Assembly: GCA_035946955.1 (NCBI GenBank)
Contig: DASYYE010000505.1
Coordinates: 1 to 49,234 of the forward strand
Origin: DASYYE01 sp035946955
GTDB lineage: Bacteria > Actinomycetota > Actinomycetes > Streptosporangiales > Streptosporangiaceae
Reading direction: 5' to 3'
Length of the DNA: 49,234 nt
In this document: positions 32,978-40,425 of the stretch, piece after piece
How the letters are laid out: each line of letters begins with the position of its first letter
Numbering within the stretch: the stretch's first letter is position 1
The notes under the pieces: generated by a model
The model's input: the letters and a program-made list of their open reading frames with translations, nothing else
Databases searched by the model: none
Told to the model about the DNA's origin: nothing
Program-made: the position numbers and the translations under genes

Positions 32978-33571
32978 ATGTTCGGGCAGTCAGCACACCT
33001 GGAGCGCAGGCTCCGTAAGCACGGTAAGACCGCACCGGCTGAAGTGCTCGGCGCTAAGCAGGGCCGCTGGGTGAGGACTTCCGGCGTACCAGAGCTCGTG
33101 GACAGCACGCAGCGGTCGTGGACGCTGCGCCTGCGGGTCGAGCCACCCGGCCAGGCGCCGTTCGAGGCCGAGGTGCACACCTACCTCGGGCAGCTCGACA
33201 TGGTCCAGCCGGGCCGCCGGTTCACCGTCCTCTATGACCCGGGCGACCACACGAAGGTCGCGATCGACCACAGTGAGAGCGGCGCGGTGGACGCGGTCGC
33301 GCAGCAGATCGCCAGCAGGCACCCCGGAGCCGACGCAGCCCGGCTTTCCGCCCTGCTGCAGCAGCGGGCCCGGGACCCCGACGCGGTCAGCGCGGCCGAC
33401 ATCGCTGCCGCGATACCCGGGGCAACCGTCCTGGGCGTTGGCCATCCGGCCGCCCCCAGCGGCAGCGACCCGGTGGACCTGCTCACCAGACTCGCGGCCC
33501 TGCACGACCACGGCGTCATCGACGATGAGGAGTTCAGGGCACAAAAGGCCAGGATCCTGGGGGAGGGGTAG
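32978..33571 (+). CDS. SHOCT-domain protein
   Basis: 197-residue protein. The N-terminal half is a beta-rich region (LRVEPPGQAPFEAEVHTYL, GRRFTVLYDP) similar to many actinobacterial DUF3592-like proteins; the last 33 residues are a SHOCT motif (LLTRLAALHDHGVIDDEEFR). No membrane segment is seen. Function is unknown; SHOCT motifs occur in oligomerising proteins. ATG 32978 is preceded by AAGGGGGCGGGG; ATG 32954 is in frame but lacks a site. Confidence 0.75.
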   Translation: MFGQSAHLERRLRKHGKTAPAEVLGAKQGRWVRTSGVPELVDSTQRSWTLRLRVEPPGQAPFEAEVHTYLGQLDMVQPGRRFTVLYDPGDHTKVAIDHSESGAVDAVAQQIASRHPGADAARLSALLQQRARDPDAVSAADIAAAIPGATVLGVGHPAAPSGSDPVDLLTRLAALHDHGVIDDEEFRAQKARILGEG

Positions 33572-33612
33572 GCCTCTTTTTTCCCGGCCCACCGTGGTGG
33601 CAGGCTGCTCCC

Positions 33613-34098
33613 ATGACCCCGGACGAAACCATCCGCATACGCCCTTACCACCCCGGTGACCGGGACCAGGTCATGGCGCTCGCCCCGCGTCTCACTGAGG
33701 GGGTGGCCCGCTGGCGTGACCCGGCGGACGTCCTGGCCGCGGTGGAGGACTGGATCCGCAGGTCCATCGATGGCGCTGGGCAGCCGGGCCACGCAGCTTT
33801 CGTCGCGGTCATCGGCGACACGGTCGCCGGGGTCATCACGCTCGGGGAGCGCACCCACTTCACCGGCCAGGTGGACGCCTATGTCGGGGAGCTCGTGGTC
33901 CGGCCGGAGATGCAGCGGCGCGGCGTGGCCACCGAGCTCATGACAGCAGCCGAAACCTGGGCCGCCGGGCGTGGCCTGGCGTTCGTCACCTTGCACACAG
34001 GCGCGGCCAATGCGTCAGCCCGCGCCTTCTATGCCGCCCTGGGTTTCGAAGAAGAAGACGTCGGCCTCGCCAAAGCCATCCAGCCCGCTGCCCGCTAG
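33613..34098 (+). CDS. GNAT-family N-acetyltransferase
   Basis: 161-residue GNAT acetyltransferase. The acetyl-CoA pyrophosphate loop is in ELVVRPEMQRRGVATELM (about 97-114), followed by GLAFVTLHTGAANASARAFY and LGFEEEDVGLAK, as in small-molecule or protein N-acetyltransferases. Substrate cannot be inferred. It lies 41 bases after the SHOCT gene, so cotranscription is possible. Confidence 0.88.
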   Translation: MTPDETIRIRPYHPGDRDQVMALAPRLTEGVARWRDPADVLAAVEDWIRRSIDGAGQPGHAAFVAVIGDTVAGVITLGERTHFTGQVDAYVGELVVRPEMQRRGVATELMTAAETWAAGRGLAFVTLHTGAANASARAFYAALGFEEEDVGLAKAIQPAAR

Positions 34099-34104
34099 CC
34101 GGGT

Positions 34105-34272
34105 TCACCAGGGGACACCCGACAGGGCCCAGGCCGCGAGGCCGCCCGACAGCCAGGCCAGTGGCGGGCCGATCGCGGTGATGATCCCGGCGAAGTCCAG
34201 CGCCGCCAATGCGAAGAAGACAACCGCCGCGGCCTGCGCAAGTCGGTTCGGGGTCCAGCGATTTGTTGCCAT
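34105..34272 (-). CDS. Small membrane protein
   Basis: 55-residue protein with two hydrophobic helices (about 12-33 AQAAAVVFFALAALDFAGII and 36-52) and a basic N-terminus MATNRWTPNR. A strong AGGAGG lies 9 bases before ATG 34272, arguing for a real gene although it sits within longer open frames. Convergent with the acetyltransferase. Function unknown. Confidence 0.65.
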   Translation of the reverse strand: MATNRWTPNRLAQAAAVVFFALAALDFAGIITAIGPPLAWLSGGLAAWALSGVPW

Positions 34273-34395
34273 GTTCCGCATCCTCCTGTGCCCGGCTACC
34301 CCGCGTTCCCAAGCTGCCCAGGCAGGGGCAAAGCATGCATGTCCGGACAGGCCGGGGTATGCGCTCGTGTCTGCTGGCCCCCCCGGAGGGTCTTC

Positions 34396-34410
34396 TATCG
34401 TGTTACGATA
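34396..34410. promoter_or_regulatory. TATCG-N5-CGATA site 1
   Basis: TATCGTGTTACGATA, one mismatch from a perfect palindrome. It lies between the small membrane protein gene (-) and the EF-Tu-like gene (+), where it could control both. See the identical-pattern sites at 34851 and 34929. Confidence 0.6.
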
Positions 34411-34498
34411 TGAATCTGCGGGCGAGAGGCGTAGGCTCGGATTGACCCGTGGGTATGGAGTCACGTGGTACGTGCCGAACCTGGGGGTGTGGGTCGGG

Positions 34499-34810
34499 AT
34501 GAAGCGGTACAAGTACCAGGCGATGGTGAGCCTCGTTCTGGACGCCGACACGCCAGGGGCGACGTTGCCCGGCCCGATGTGCCGGGTGGTCGTACGGGCA
34601 GAGAACCCGGAGACCCGCGTGAGCAGACTCTTCAGTGCGCTGCTCACCAGCTCCGACGACAGCCCGTTCAAGGACCCTGCACACTCTATGGTGACCCTGG
34701 TCGTGCTGGGTGATGACTGCGATGACTGTCTGGCCCACGGTGAGCAGTTCACCCTCTGGCGCGACGGAGAGATCGGCCACGGCGTGGTGACCCGCAAGGT
34801 CTTCGTCTGA
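34499..34810 (+). CDS. Conserved actinobacterial protein, EF-Tu domain-like
   Basis: 103-residue protein without an assigned role. The strand-rich sequence (KYQAMVSLVLDAD, MCRVVVRAENPET, MVTLVVLGDDCDD, GEQFTLWRDGEIGHGVVTRK) resembles the beta-barrel C-terminal domain of elongation factor Tu, found alone in many actinobacterial proteins. The ATG has only a G-rich run about 12 bases upstream; the start is uncertain and upstream GTG codons are possible. A TATCG operator lies about 90 bases upstream. Confidence 0.65.
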   Translation: MKRYKYQAMVSLVLDADTPGATLPGPMCRVVVRAENPETRVSRLFSALLTSSDDSPFKDPAHSMVTLVVLGDDCDDCLAHGEQFTLWRDGEIGHGVVTRKVFV

Positions 34811-34850
34811 CCCGGTGGTCCCTGGGCCGCCCATTGTCGCTTGGAGCATT

Positions 34851-34865
34851 TATCGTGTCACGATA
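34851..34865. promoter_or_regulatory. TATCG-N5-CGATA site 2
   Basis: TATCGTGTCACGATA, a perfect palindrome around one central base, in the gap before the MarR gene. Confidence 0.65.
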
Positions 34866-34928
34866 GGTCTGTATGGCGCGGCCCGGTCATCCTTCCCCGT
34901 CTCTCCTGCCTAGGCATGCTGGTCTATA

Positions 34929-34943
34929 TATCGCGCAACGATA
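34929..34943. promoter_or_regulatory. TATCG-N5-CGATA site 3
   Basis: TATCGCGCAACGATA; the arms extend to TATATCG and CGATATA (34927-34945). It is 78 bases from site 2 and about 145 bases before the MarR start. Confidence 0.6.
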
Positions 34944-35076
34944 TAAACGGTATCTCGGCAGGACTGCCGTGGCTGTGGCTGTGGCTGTGGGGTTACCGTC
35001 TCGTGCCGGCCAACACACGACTCCGGCGACGTGGGGCAGTTATGCGGGTGGCTGCTCAGCAAGCAGGGCTACGGCA

Positions 35077-35082
35077 TACCTT
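35077..35082 (+). promoter_or_regulatory. -10 element of leaderless MarR gene
   Basis: TACCTT followed by six bases and the GTG start at 35089, the spacing of a leaderless actinobacterial promoter. Confidence 0.5.
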
Positions 35083-35088
35083 AGAGGC

Positions 35089-35514
35089 GTGTCCGGATTG
35101 ACTCAGGATGATTTCGAGAACCTTCTGGCGTTCCGCACCAGCCTGCGCCGTTTCATGCACTGGAGCCAGACCGAGGCGCGCCGGGCTGGCCTCACTCCCG
35201 GCCAGCACCAGTTGCTGGTGGCAATCAAGGGGCACCGGGACAGCCAGGGGCCCACTGTCACCGACCTCGCCGAATACCTGCTGCTGCGGCACCACAGCGT
35301 GGTCGAGCTGGTGGACCGCGCAGCCGCTGCCGGACTCGTGGAACGTCACCCTGACCCAGCGGACGGCCGTATCGCACGGATCCGGCTCACCCCCCGAGGC
35401 GAGACCTGCCTGAATCAGCTCACTCCGGCCCACCTTGACGAACTGCGCACGCTTGCCCCGGTCCTCGACCAGCTCACGGCACATTGGGAAGGGGAACCCC
35501 AGCGTCAAAGGTGA
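35089..35514 (+). CDS. MarR-family regulator
   Basis: 141-residue winged-helix regulator. The recognition region is PTVTDLAEYLLLRHHSVVEL (about 55-75) and the wing is HPDPADGRIARIRLTPRG. GTG 35089 is chosen for the leaderless -10 just upstream and because the longer frame lacks family similarity. Its 3' end overlaps the convergent PPOX-family gene by 41 bases. Three TATCG-N5-CGATA palindromes upstream are candidate operators for it, though PadR-type control cannot be excluded. Confidence 0.83.
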   Translation: MSGLTQDDFENLLAFRTSLRRFMHWSQTEARRAGLTPGQHQLLVAIKGHRDSQGPTVTDLAEYLLLRHHSVVELVDRAAAAGLVERHPDPADGRIARIRLTPRGETCLNQLTPAHLDELRTLAPVLDQLTAHWEGEPQRQR

Positions 35515-35998
35515 ACCTCGTGGGTGAGCCTGCGAAGTCGCGGGAGTCCAGGGCGAACACCCATTCCGGCAGCAGGGCGAAGACGCTGTTCGACGCCGGG
35601 TCCACCATGTCAGCCCCGTAGTCGGTTCCGTACTTGGCGTTCTCGGCCGCGAGCATGGCCGCCAGGGCGCCAGGGTCGGTGACACGCTCGGCCCGGCCGT
35701 GTACCACGACGGGTTCGAGCGGGTTGTCCGTGGACAGGGAGCAGCGAGCTTCCACACTGAGGTTGCGCGCCTTGCGGGAGCCATTGGAGCTGCTGAACCA
35801 CAGCCTGCCCCCGTCCCAGACCGCCCAGACCGGCATCAGGTGCGGTGCCCCCAGCGAGGTCACCGTCGCCAGCCAGAAGTCATGCGAACGGGCCAGCCTC
35901 TCCTCCGCCCACGACCAGGGCAGCAGGCCAGATCCCTCATCTGAGGGCAGCGTCCCATAGCCGGGCATGTAGGGCCGGGAGGCGACTGGCTCGCTCAC
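35474..35998 (-). CDS. PPOX-family FMN/F420-binding protein
   Basis: 174-residue split-barrel protein. Family segments are the ARSHDFWLATVTSLGAPHLM strand pair, VWDGGRLWFSSSNGSRKARN with the cofactor phosphate-binding site, and PVVVHGRAERVTD. Many actinobacterial members use F420 for reductions. GTG 35998 is preceded by TAACGT (36006-36011 on the + strand) 7 bases away, fitting a leaderless message; the longer frame is unsupported. It overlaps the 3' end of the MarR gene tail to tail. Confidence 0.8.
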   Translation of the reverse strand: MSEPVASRPYMPGYGTLPSDEGSGLLPWSWAEERLARSHDFWLATVTSLGAPHLMPVWAVWDGGRLWFSSSNGSRKARNLSVEARCSLSTDNPLEPVVVHGRAERVTDPGALAAMLAAENAKYGTDYGADMVDPASNSVFALLPEWVFALDSRDFAGSPTRFTFDAGVPLPNVP

Positions 35999-36245
35999 CC
36001 TGCCCACGTTAGCAACGTCAGCCCTGCCGGGCCGGTAACCCGGGCTCGCCGGTAAGTAGCGCATGGGTTCCGGGAATGGCGCCAGCCATTGAAGTGCCGT
36101 TAGCTTCGGCGCGCTACCTGGCCCTATGAGTGGGCGCAGCAACCAAAACGGCCCGACTGTAGCCGAAACACGGGCCAATTCATGATCACTGTGCTTAACT
36201 CCAACGCCATTGACCCAATGCCGTAACCCCAACCGTGAGGTCTGC

Positions 36246-36992
36246 ATGCCCCGCTACCCCCGGTTGCTGCTCCCCGGCCTGGCACTCGCCGTCGCGCTCA
36301 TCAGCGGCTGCGGTGCCGGTAACGCGGCCCCACCGGGCCTGGACGCAGCCGCCCGCCAGCCGGCCACCGCAACTCCGTGTGCGCCGGGTGCGCAGTCACC
36401 AGCCGCCGCCTGCCAGCGGAGCACTCCACCGACCCCGCAACCCAGTCAGCCAGCACACGGCCAGCGCCGTCACCGCCGGCACAGGCCCGCGCCCGCACCC
36501 CGGCAACTCGCCGCCCCGCACGCCCCGGTCCCGGCACCCCCCTCAGCCGGGGGCGGCGCGCCGGTTGACTCGCAGGCCATCGCGGCGGTGTTCGCGCTGA
36601 TCAACAGGGCACGGGCCAGGGCCAGGCTGCCCGCCTACACGACCCTGCCCGGGCTGCAGGTGAGCAGCCGCCGTCACAACCGGCGGATGGCTGACGGGTG
36701 TGGGCTGTCGCACCAGTGCCCGGGGGAGCCGCCGCTCGGGACGCGGCTCACCAACGCGGGCGTGAGCTGGACCAGCGCGGGCGAGAACTGCGGCGAGGGC
36801 GGGCCGGTGACCAATACCCCTGCGGCTATCGCGCAGATGGCCACGGGGCTGACCCGGGACATGCTCAATGAGAAGCCCCCGAACGACGGGCACCGGCTGA
36901 ACCTGCTCAGCTCCAGCTTCACCCACGTCGGCATAGCGGTCGTCCGCGGCAGCAACGGGACCGTGTGGCTCACCCAGGACTTCACCAACTGA
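36246..36992 (+). CDS. CAP/SCP-domain lipoprotein
   Basis: 248-residue exported protein. The signal (LLLPGLALAVALISGC) ends in a lipobox with Cys at about 22. A long Pro/Gln/His-rich linker (35-110) leads to a CAP (cysteine-rich secretory/PR-1) domain: AIAAVFALINRARARARLPA, LQVSSRRHNRRMAD, GENCGEGG and LTRDMLNEKPPNDGHRLNLL with the GHRxN core. Bacterial CAP proteins are secreted and of varied or unknown function. ATG 36246 follows GAGG. A large hairpin follows the stop. Confidence 0.88.
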   Translation: MPRYPRLLLPGLALAVALISGCGAGNAAPPGLDAAARQPATATPCAPGAQSPAAACQRSTPPTPQPSQPAHGQRRHRRHRPAPAPRQLAAPHAPVPAPPSAGGGAPVDSQAIAAVFALINRARARARLPAYTTLPGLQVSSRRHNRRMADGCGLSHQCPGEPPLGTRLTNAGVSWTSAGENCGEGGPVTNTPAAIAQMATGLTRDMLNEKPPNDGHRLNLLSSSFTHVGIAVVRGSNGTVWLTQDFTN

Positions 36993-37002
36993 GCTCACCG
37001 GT

Positions 37003-37043
37003 CGCGCCCGCGTGCTGGCAATGGTTCCCAGCACGCGGGCGCG
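37003..37043. terminator. Hairpin terminator between CAP and phosphoesterase genes
   Basis: Perfect 16-base stem, CGCGCCCGCGTGCTGG (37003-37018) and complement (37028-37043), loop of 9 bases. Outer CACCGGT/ACCGGTG repeats extend it with a bulge. Serves two convergent genes. Confidence 0.8.
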
Positions 37044-37069
37044 TGAGGTGACCGGTGGGCTCTCCGCTG

Positions 37070-39901
37070 TTACATGGCCCGGAAGTGGCTCAGCGGGTAC
37101 GAGGCCGGCTTGGTCGGGCTGACGTTCAGCGCGGTGTCATCGAGGACGAAGGATGTCTGGTACTCGTAGTCCTCGGTGCCGGTGAACTTCAGGGTGATGG
37201 TCTGCCCGGCATAGGCACTCAGGCTGAAGCTGTGCTGGGCGTACCCGGTGTTGTGGTTGAGGTTCGAGTAGGTGTGCAGCGTGGACAGCACCGTGCCGGA
37301 GCTGTTGAGTACCTGCACCTTCAGCTTGTCGTAGGCGGTAGTGGTGCTGGACTCCGCCGTGTTGATGTGCAGCCAGTAACTGAAGTTGTAGGTGGTGCAC
37401 CCGCTCGGCAACGTGACCGTCTGCGACAGCGTGTCGGTGGTTGTGGTCCCCCAGCCGTCCAGCCAGGCATCCCACGTCCCGCTGTGCGGCGGTTCCAGCG
37501 AGTTGTCGTTGATCACCTCGACAGGCGTGTGGGTCGAGGTCACATCCCACGGCGCGGGGTTGGAGCTGCCGTTCTCGAACCCGGGGTTGCCGAGTAGTTG
37601 CGCGGCTTGGCAGTTGCTGGCGGTCGGTGTGGCGCTCGCCTCGCTGCTCTGCGGGCCCTCGCCGATCGCATTCACGGCGCTGACCTTGTAGTAGTAGGTC
37701 GTGCCGTTGGTCAGGCCGGTGTCCGTGCACGAGAGCACGGCCCCGAGGCCGCTGCACCCACCGCTGGTGAGCAGCGTCTCGCTGCCCGGTGACGTGCCCC
37801 GGTACACCCGGTAGGAGGTGATATTGACGCCACCGTTGCTGGATGGCGCCGTCCAGTTCAGCGAGACCTGGCTGTCACCCGGTGTCCCGGTCAGGCCGGT
37901 GGGTGCGCCCGGTGGCGACCCCGCGATGGGCGAGGCCGTGATCGTGACGCTCGCCGTGGCCGTGGCCGCTGGCGAGGCGCTGTCGGTCACCGTGAGGGTC
38001 GCGGTGTAGGTGCCGGCGTTGCTGTAGGTGTGGCTGGGGTTCTGGGCCGTGCTCGTCGTCCCGTCGCCAAAGTTCCAGCTGTAGGAGTACGGCGGGGTGC
38101 CGCCGGTGCCGGTGCCGGTGAACGCGACGTTCAGGGGGACCTGGCCGGAGGTTGGCGTCGCGGAAGCGGTGGCTTGCAGCGGGTTACCTACGGCATTGAC
38201 CGTCGTGGTGACCTTCGCTGTGGCCGTGTTGGCTGGCGAGGCGCTGTCGGTCACCGTGAGGGTCGCGGTGTAGGTGCCGGCGTTGCTGTAGGTGTGGGCC
38301 GGGTTCTGGGCCGTGCTCGTCGAGCCGTCGCCAAAGTCCCACTTGTAGGTGTAGGGAGCTGTGCCGCCGGTGGCCGAGCCGGTGAAGGACACGTTCAGCG
38401 GCGCGTTGCCCGTTTTCGGTGTGCCGGACGCGGTGGCCGACAGCGGGGTGGAGCCCTGGATCCAGAAGTCCTCGAGCGGGTCGCCGAGGGCCGCCTGGTC
38501 GGCGGTGGTCATGGGGAACGTCCCCAGGCCGAGGCTGTCGGTCGGGCTGATGACGCCCGACTTGACGTTCTCCATCACGCGCTCCATCGCGGCGAGCACG
38601 TTGCTCGTCGTGTACGCGACGTGGGAGTCGTAGTGCTGCTTCATGTACGTCGGCGACGCGATGACGACCAGCGGCACGCGGAAGGTGTTGCTGACGTGGT
38701 CGGGGCCGTTGTTGCCGTTCTGGGTGTCGTCCTCGGTGACCACGATCAGCGTGTTGTCCTTGTACGCCGAGTTGCCCATGATCGAGGTGACGATCTGGTT
38801 GGTGACCGCGTCGTTGGTGGGGATGTCCTGGAACGAGCCGGGGTGGTCGTTGAAGAGTTCCACGTAGGAGTAGGCCGGCAGGCCGTCCGAGTTGACGAAG
38901 CTCAGGTAGTCGTTCCCGACGGTCTGGTCGGGGATGCTCTGGGCACTGCAGGTGTACTCGTTGTAGTGGAGTTCCTCCGGGATGGTCGTGCCGGGGCGGT
39001 CCACCGGCAGCACCTCGAGGTTGTGCGTCGCGGGATTGCGCCAGTACCCACTGCCGGAGTTGAGCATCCAGTAGAAGTCACCGGCTGCCATGAACGTGTA
39101 AGGGCTGCCGCCGGTACCCGTGCCGGACTGGGCCGTGCAAGGGTTGGTGCCCTCTCCGGGCGGGCCCGTGTCTGCGCCCAGGAAGCGGTCGAACTCCGTC
39201 CCGGTGGCGGTCGGGTAGGACTGCTGCTGCGAACTGGACTGCGACTGGGCGCTGAACAGCCACCAGTGGTTGGGGCCGCTCGGTGGCTGGGTGCCGGTGC
39301 TGTAGGAGTCACCCAGCGCGTATTGCTTGGCCAGCGCGTGGAGGTGGGGCACCGAGCTGATGTGGTTCGTGCTCTCGACCTGGCCGTTGCAGCCCGCGAT
39401 GACCGTGGTGGCGCAGTCGCCCAGGTAGTCGTCGAAGGTGTGGTTCTCCCGCATGATGATCACAAAGTGCGTGAACGGCGGGAAGTAGGGGGCGAGCGGG
39501 TTGGTCCGATGGGTCGGCCGCCAGAGCGTCCGCGGTATGGCACTGCACCGTCCACCCCGGCACTCGCGGACCATTTGGGTCACGGGCCGGTTGGTGACAT
39601 GGAAGTTGTGTGGCTGCGGGAACTTCCGGAACTCGACGCCGGGCTTGGCGAAGACGGCGCCCTCGCAGTCGTAGTTGTCAGGCTTGTAGGTCTGGTGACG
39701 GTGGCCTATCGGGAGGTCCGCCTCGGAACCTGCTGGCTGTGTCTTGGGGTTCCAGCCCTTGAGCGTGCACGAGCCGAGACCCGTGGGCGGGTGAATGCCG
39801 GACGCACCTTGGGCCAGGCTGAAGGGGATCGCGGACAGCGCGAGTGCGAGTGGCACAACGCCCGCTATCCCCAGCTTCCAGAAGCGTGGCTTCCATGTCA
39901 T
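37070..39901 (-). CDS. Secreted phosphoesterase with PKD, Fn3 and C-terminal jelly-roll-like regions
   Basis: 943-residue exported protein of the phosphoesterase family that includes phospholipase C and acid phosphatases. A signal peptide covers about 1-31 (VPLALALSAIPFSLAQG). The catalytic domain (about 140-475) starts FVIIMRENHTFDDYLG and has HVSNTFRVPLVVIASP and HYDSHVAYTTSNVLAAMERV. Two nearly identical PKD domains follow (485-570, 575-660; WDFGDGSTSTAQNPAHTYSN), then an Fn3 domain (665-760) and a C-terminal GNPGFENGS...region like carbohydrate-binding jelly rolls. ATG 39901 has AGGAGG 8 bases upstream. Extracellular release of phosphate from lipids or other esters is inferred. Confidence 0.9.
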   Translation of the reverse strand: MTWKPRFWKLGIAGVVPLALALSAIPFSLAQGASGIHPPTGLGSCTLKGWNPKTQPAGSEADLPIGHRHQTYKPDNYDCEGAVFAKPGVEFRKFPQPHNFHVTNRPVTQMVRECRGGRCSAIPRTLWRPTHRTNPLAPYFPPFTHFVIIMRENHTFDDYLGDCATTVIAGCNGQVESTNHISSVPHLHALAKQYALGDSYSTGTQPPSGPNHWWLFSAQSQSSSQQQSYPTATGTEFDRFLGADTGPPGEGTNPCTAQSGTGTGGSPYTFMAAGDFYWMLNSGSGYWRNPATHNLEVLPVDRPGTTIPEELHYNEYTCSAQSIPDQTVGNDYLSFVNSDGLPAYSYVELFNDHPGSFQDIPTNDAVTNQIVTSIMGNSAYKDNTLIVVTEDDTQNGNNGPDHVSNTFRVPLVVIASPTYMKQHYDSHVAYTTSNVLAAMERVMENVKSGVISPTDSLGLGTFPMTTADQAALGDPLEDFWIQGSTPLSATASGTPKTGNAPLNVSFTGSATGGTAPYTYKWDFGDGSTSTAQNPAHTYSNAGTYTATLTVTDSASPANTATAKVTTTVNAVGNPLQATASATPTSGQVPLNVAFTGTGTGGTPPYSYSWNFGDGTTSTAQNPSHTYSNAGTYTATLTVTDSASPAATATASVTITASPIAGSPPGAPTGLTGTPGDSQVSLNWTAPSSNGGVNITSYRVYRGTSPGSETLLTSGGCSGLGAVLSCTDTGLTNGTTYYYKVSAVNAIGEGPQSSEASATPTASNCQAAQLLGNPGFENGSSNPAPWDVTSTHTPVEVINDNSLEPPHSGTWDAWLDGWGTTTTDTLSQTVTLPSGCTTYNFSYWLHINTAESSTTTAYDKLKVQVLNSSGTVLSTLHTYSNLNHNTGYAQHSFSLSAYAGQTITLKFTGTEDYEYQTSFVLDDTALNVSPTKPASYPLSHFRAM
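37971..38337 (-). repeat. Duplicated PKD-coding segment
   Basis: Two copies about 260 bases apart (near 37971-38074 and 38231-38337) share long nearly identical runs such as GCTGTCGGTCACCGTGAGGG, encoding the conserved halves of the two PKD domains. Recent duplication or gene conversion is likely. Confidence 0.8.
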
Positions 39902-40092
39902 CGGAGCAACCTCCTGCGGAGCCGTGGGCATGCGGCACCCAGCCGCCGCCAGCGCCCATATCGTCCGATGGGCCTATTACGTACGACAAGTACTCACAGG
40001 TAACTTTTTTCGCCTGCGGCCAGAATTCATGCCACGTTCCCCCCTGGTTGGCGGTGGCGCACCCGCCTGGTCGGCGGTAATGGACCGGTGAG

Positions 40093-40293
40093 TCAGTGGC
40101 GTCGCGTCATCGCGCTGACGAGTTCCTGCCGTGAGCCGATGGCGAGCTTGCGGTAGATGTTGTGCAGGTGGTATTCGACCGTCTTCGGGCTCAGGAACAG
40201 GGCCGCGGCGGTTTCCCTGGTCGTCCGGCCCTCAGCCACCCGGAGTGCGATCTGCAGCTCCTGCGGGGTTGCAGTTCGCGGCCTCGCCCGCAC
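40093..40293 (-). pseudogene. LuxR-type C-terminal helix-turn-helix fragment
   Basis: 66 codons encode a complete NarL/LuxR DNA-binding domain (LQIALRVAEGRTTRETAAAL, SPKTVEYHLHNIYRKLAIG). The homology continues a little upstream in frame (to about 40340) before an in-frame TAG, with no start or sensor/ATPase domain. This is the tail of a larger LuxR regulator, probably a decayed gene; a stand-alone HTH protein from GTG 40293 is possible but lacks a ribosome site. Confidence 0.65.
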
Positions 40294-40425
40294 AGCATGA
40301 CCTGAGTGTAGGGCGGCCCCGATACGAACCCGTGGACTGGCCAGCCCGGACTAGGGTGCCTCCCGGAAGCGGCGTCCCAGCTCAGCGCCATACCGTCCCG
40401 GTAAACACCTGACCTGGGAGGACCA

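Noticed and set aside
38030..40003. 657-codon + strand open frame
   Set aside because: Shadow of the phosphoesterase gene, with compositional bias and no motifs.
39940..40030. PHO-box-like repeats before the phosphoesterase gene
   Set aside because: GTTACCT/GTACTT-like motifs are too far from the GTTCACC consensus to call PhoP control.
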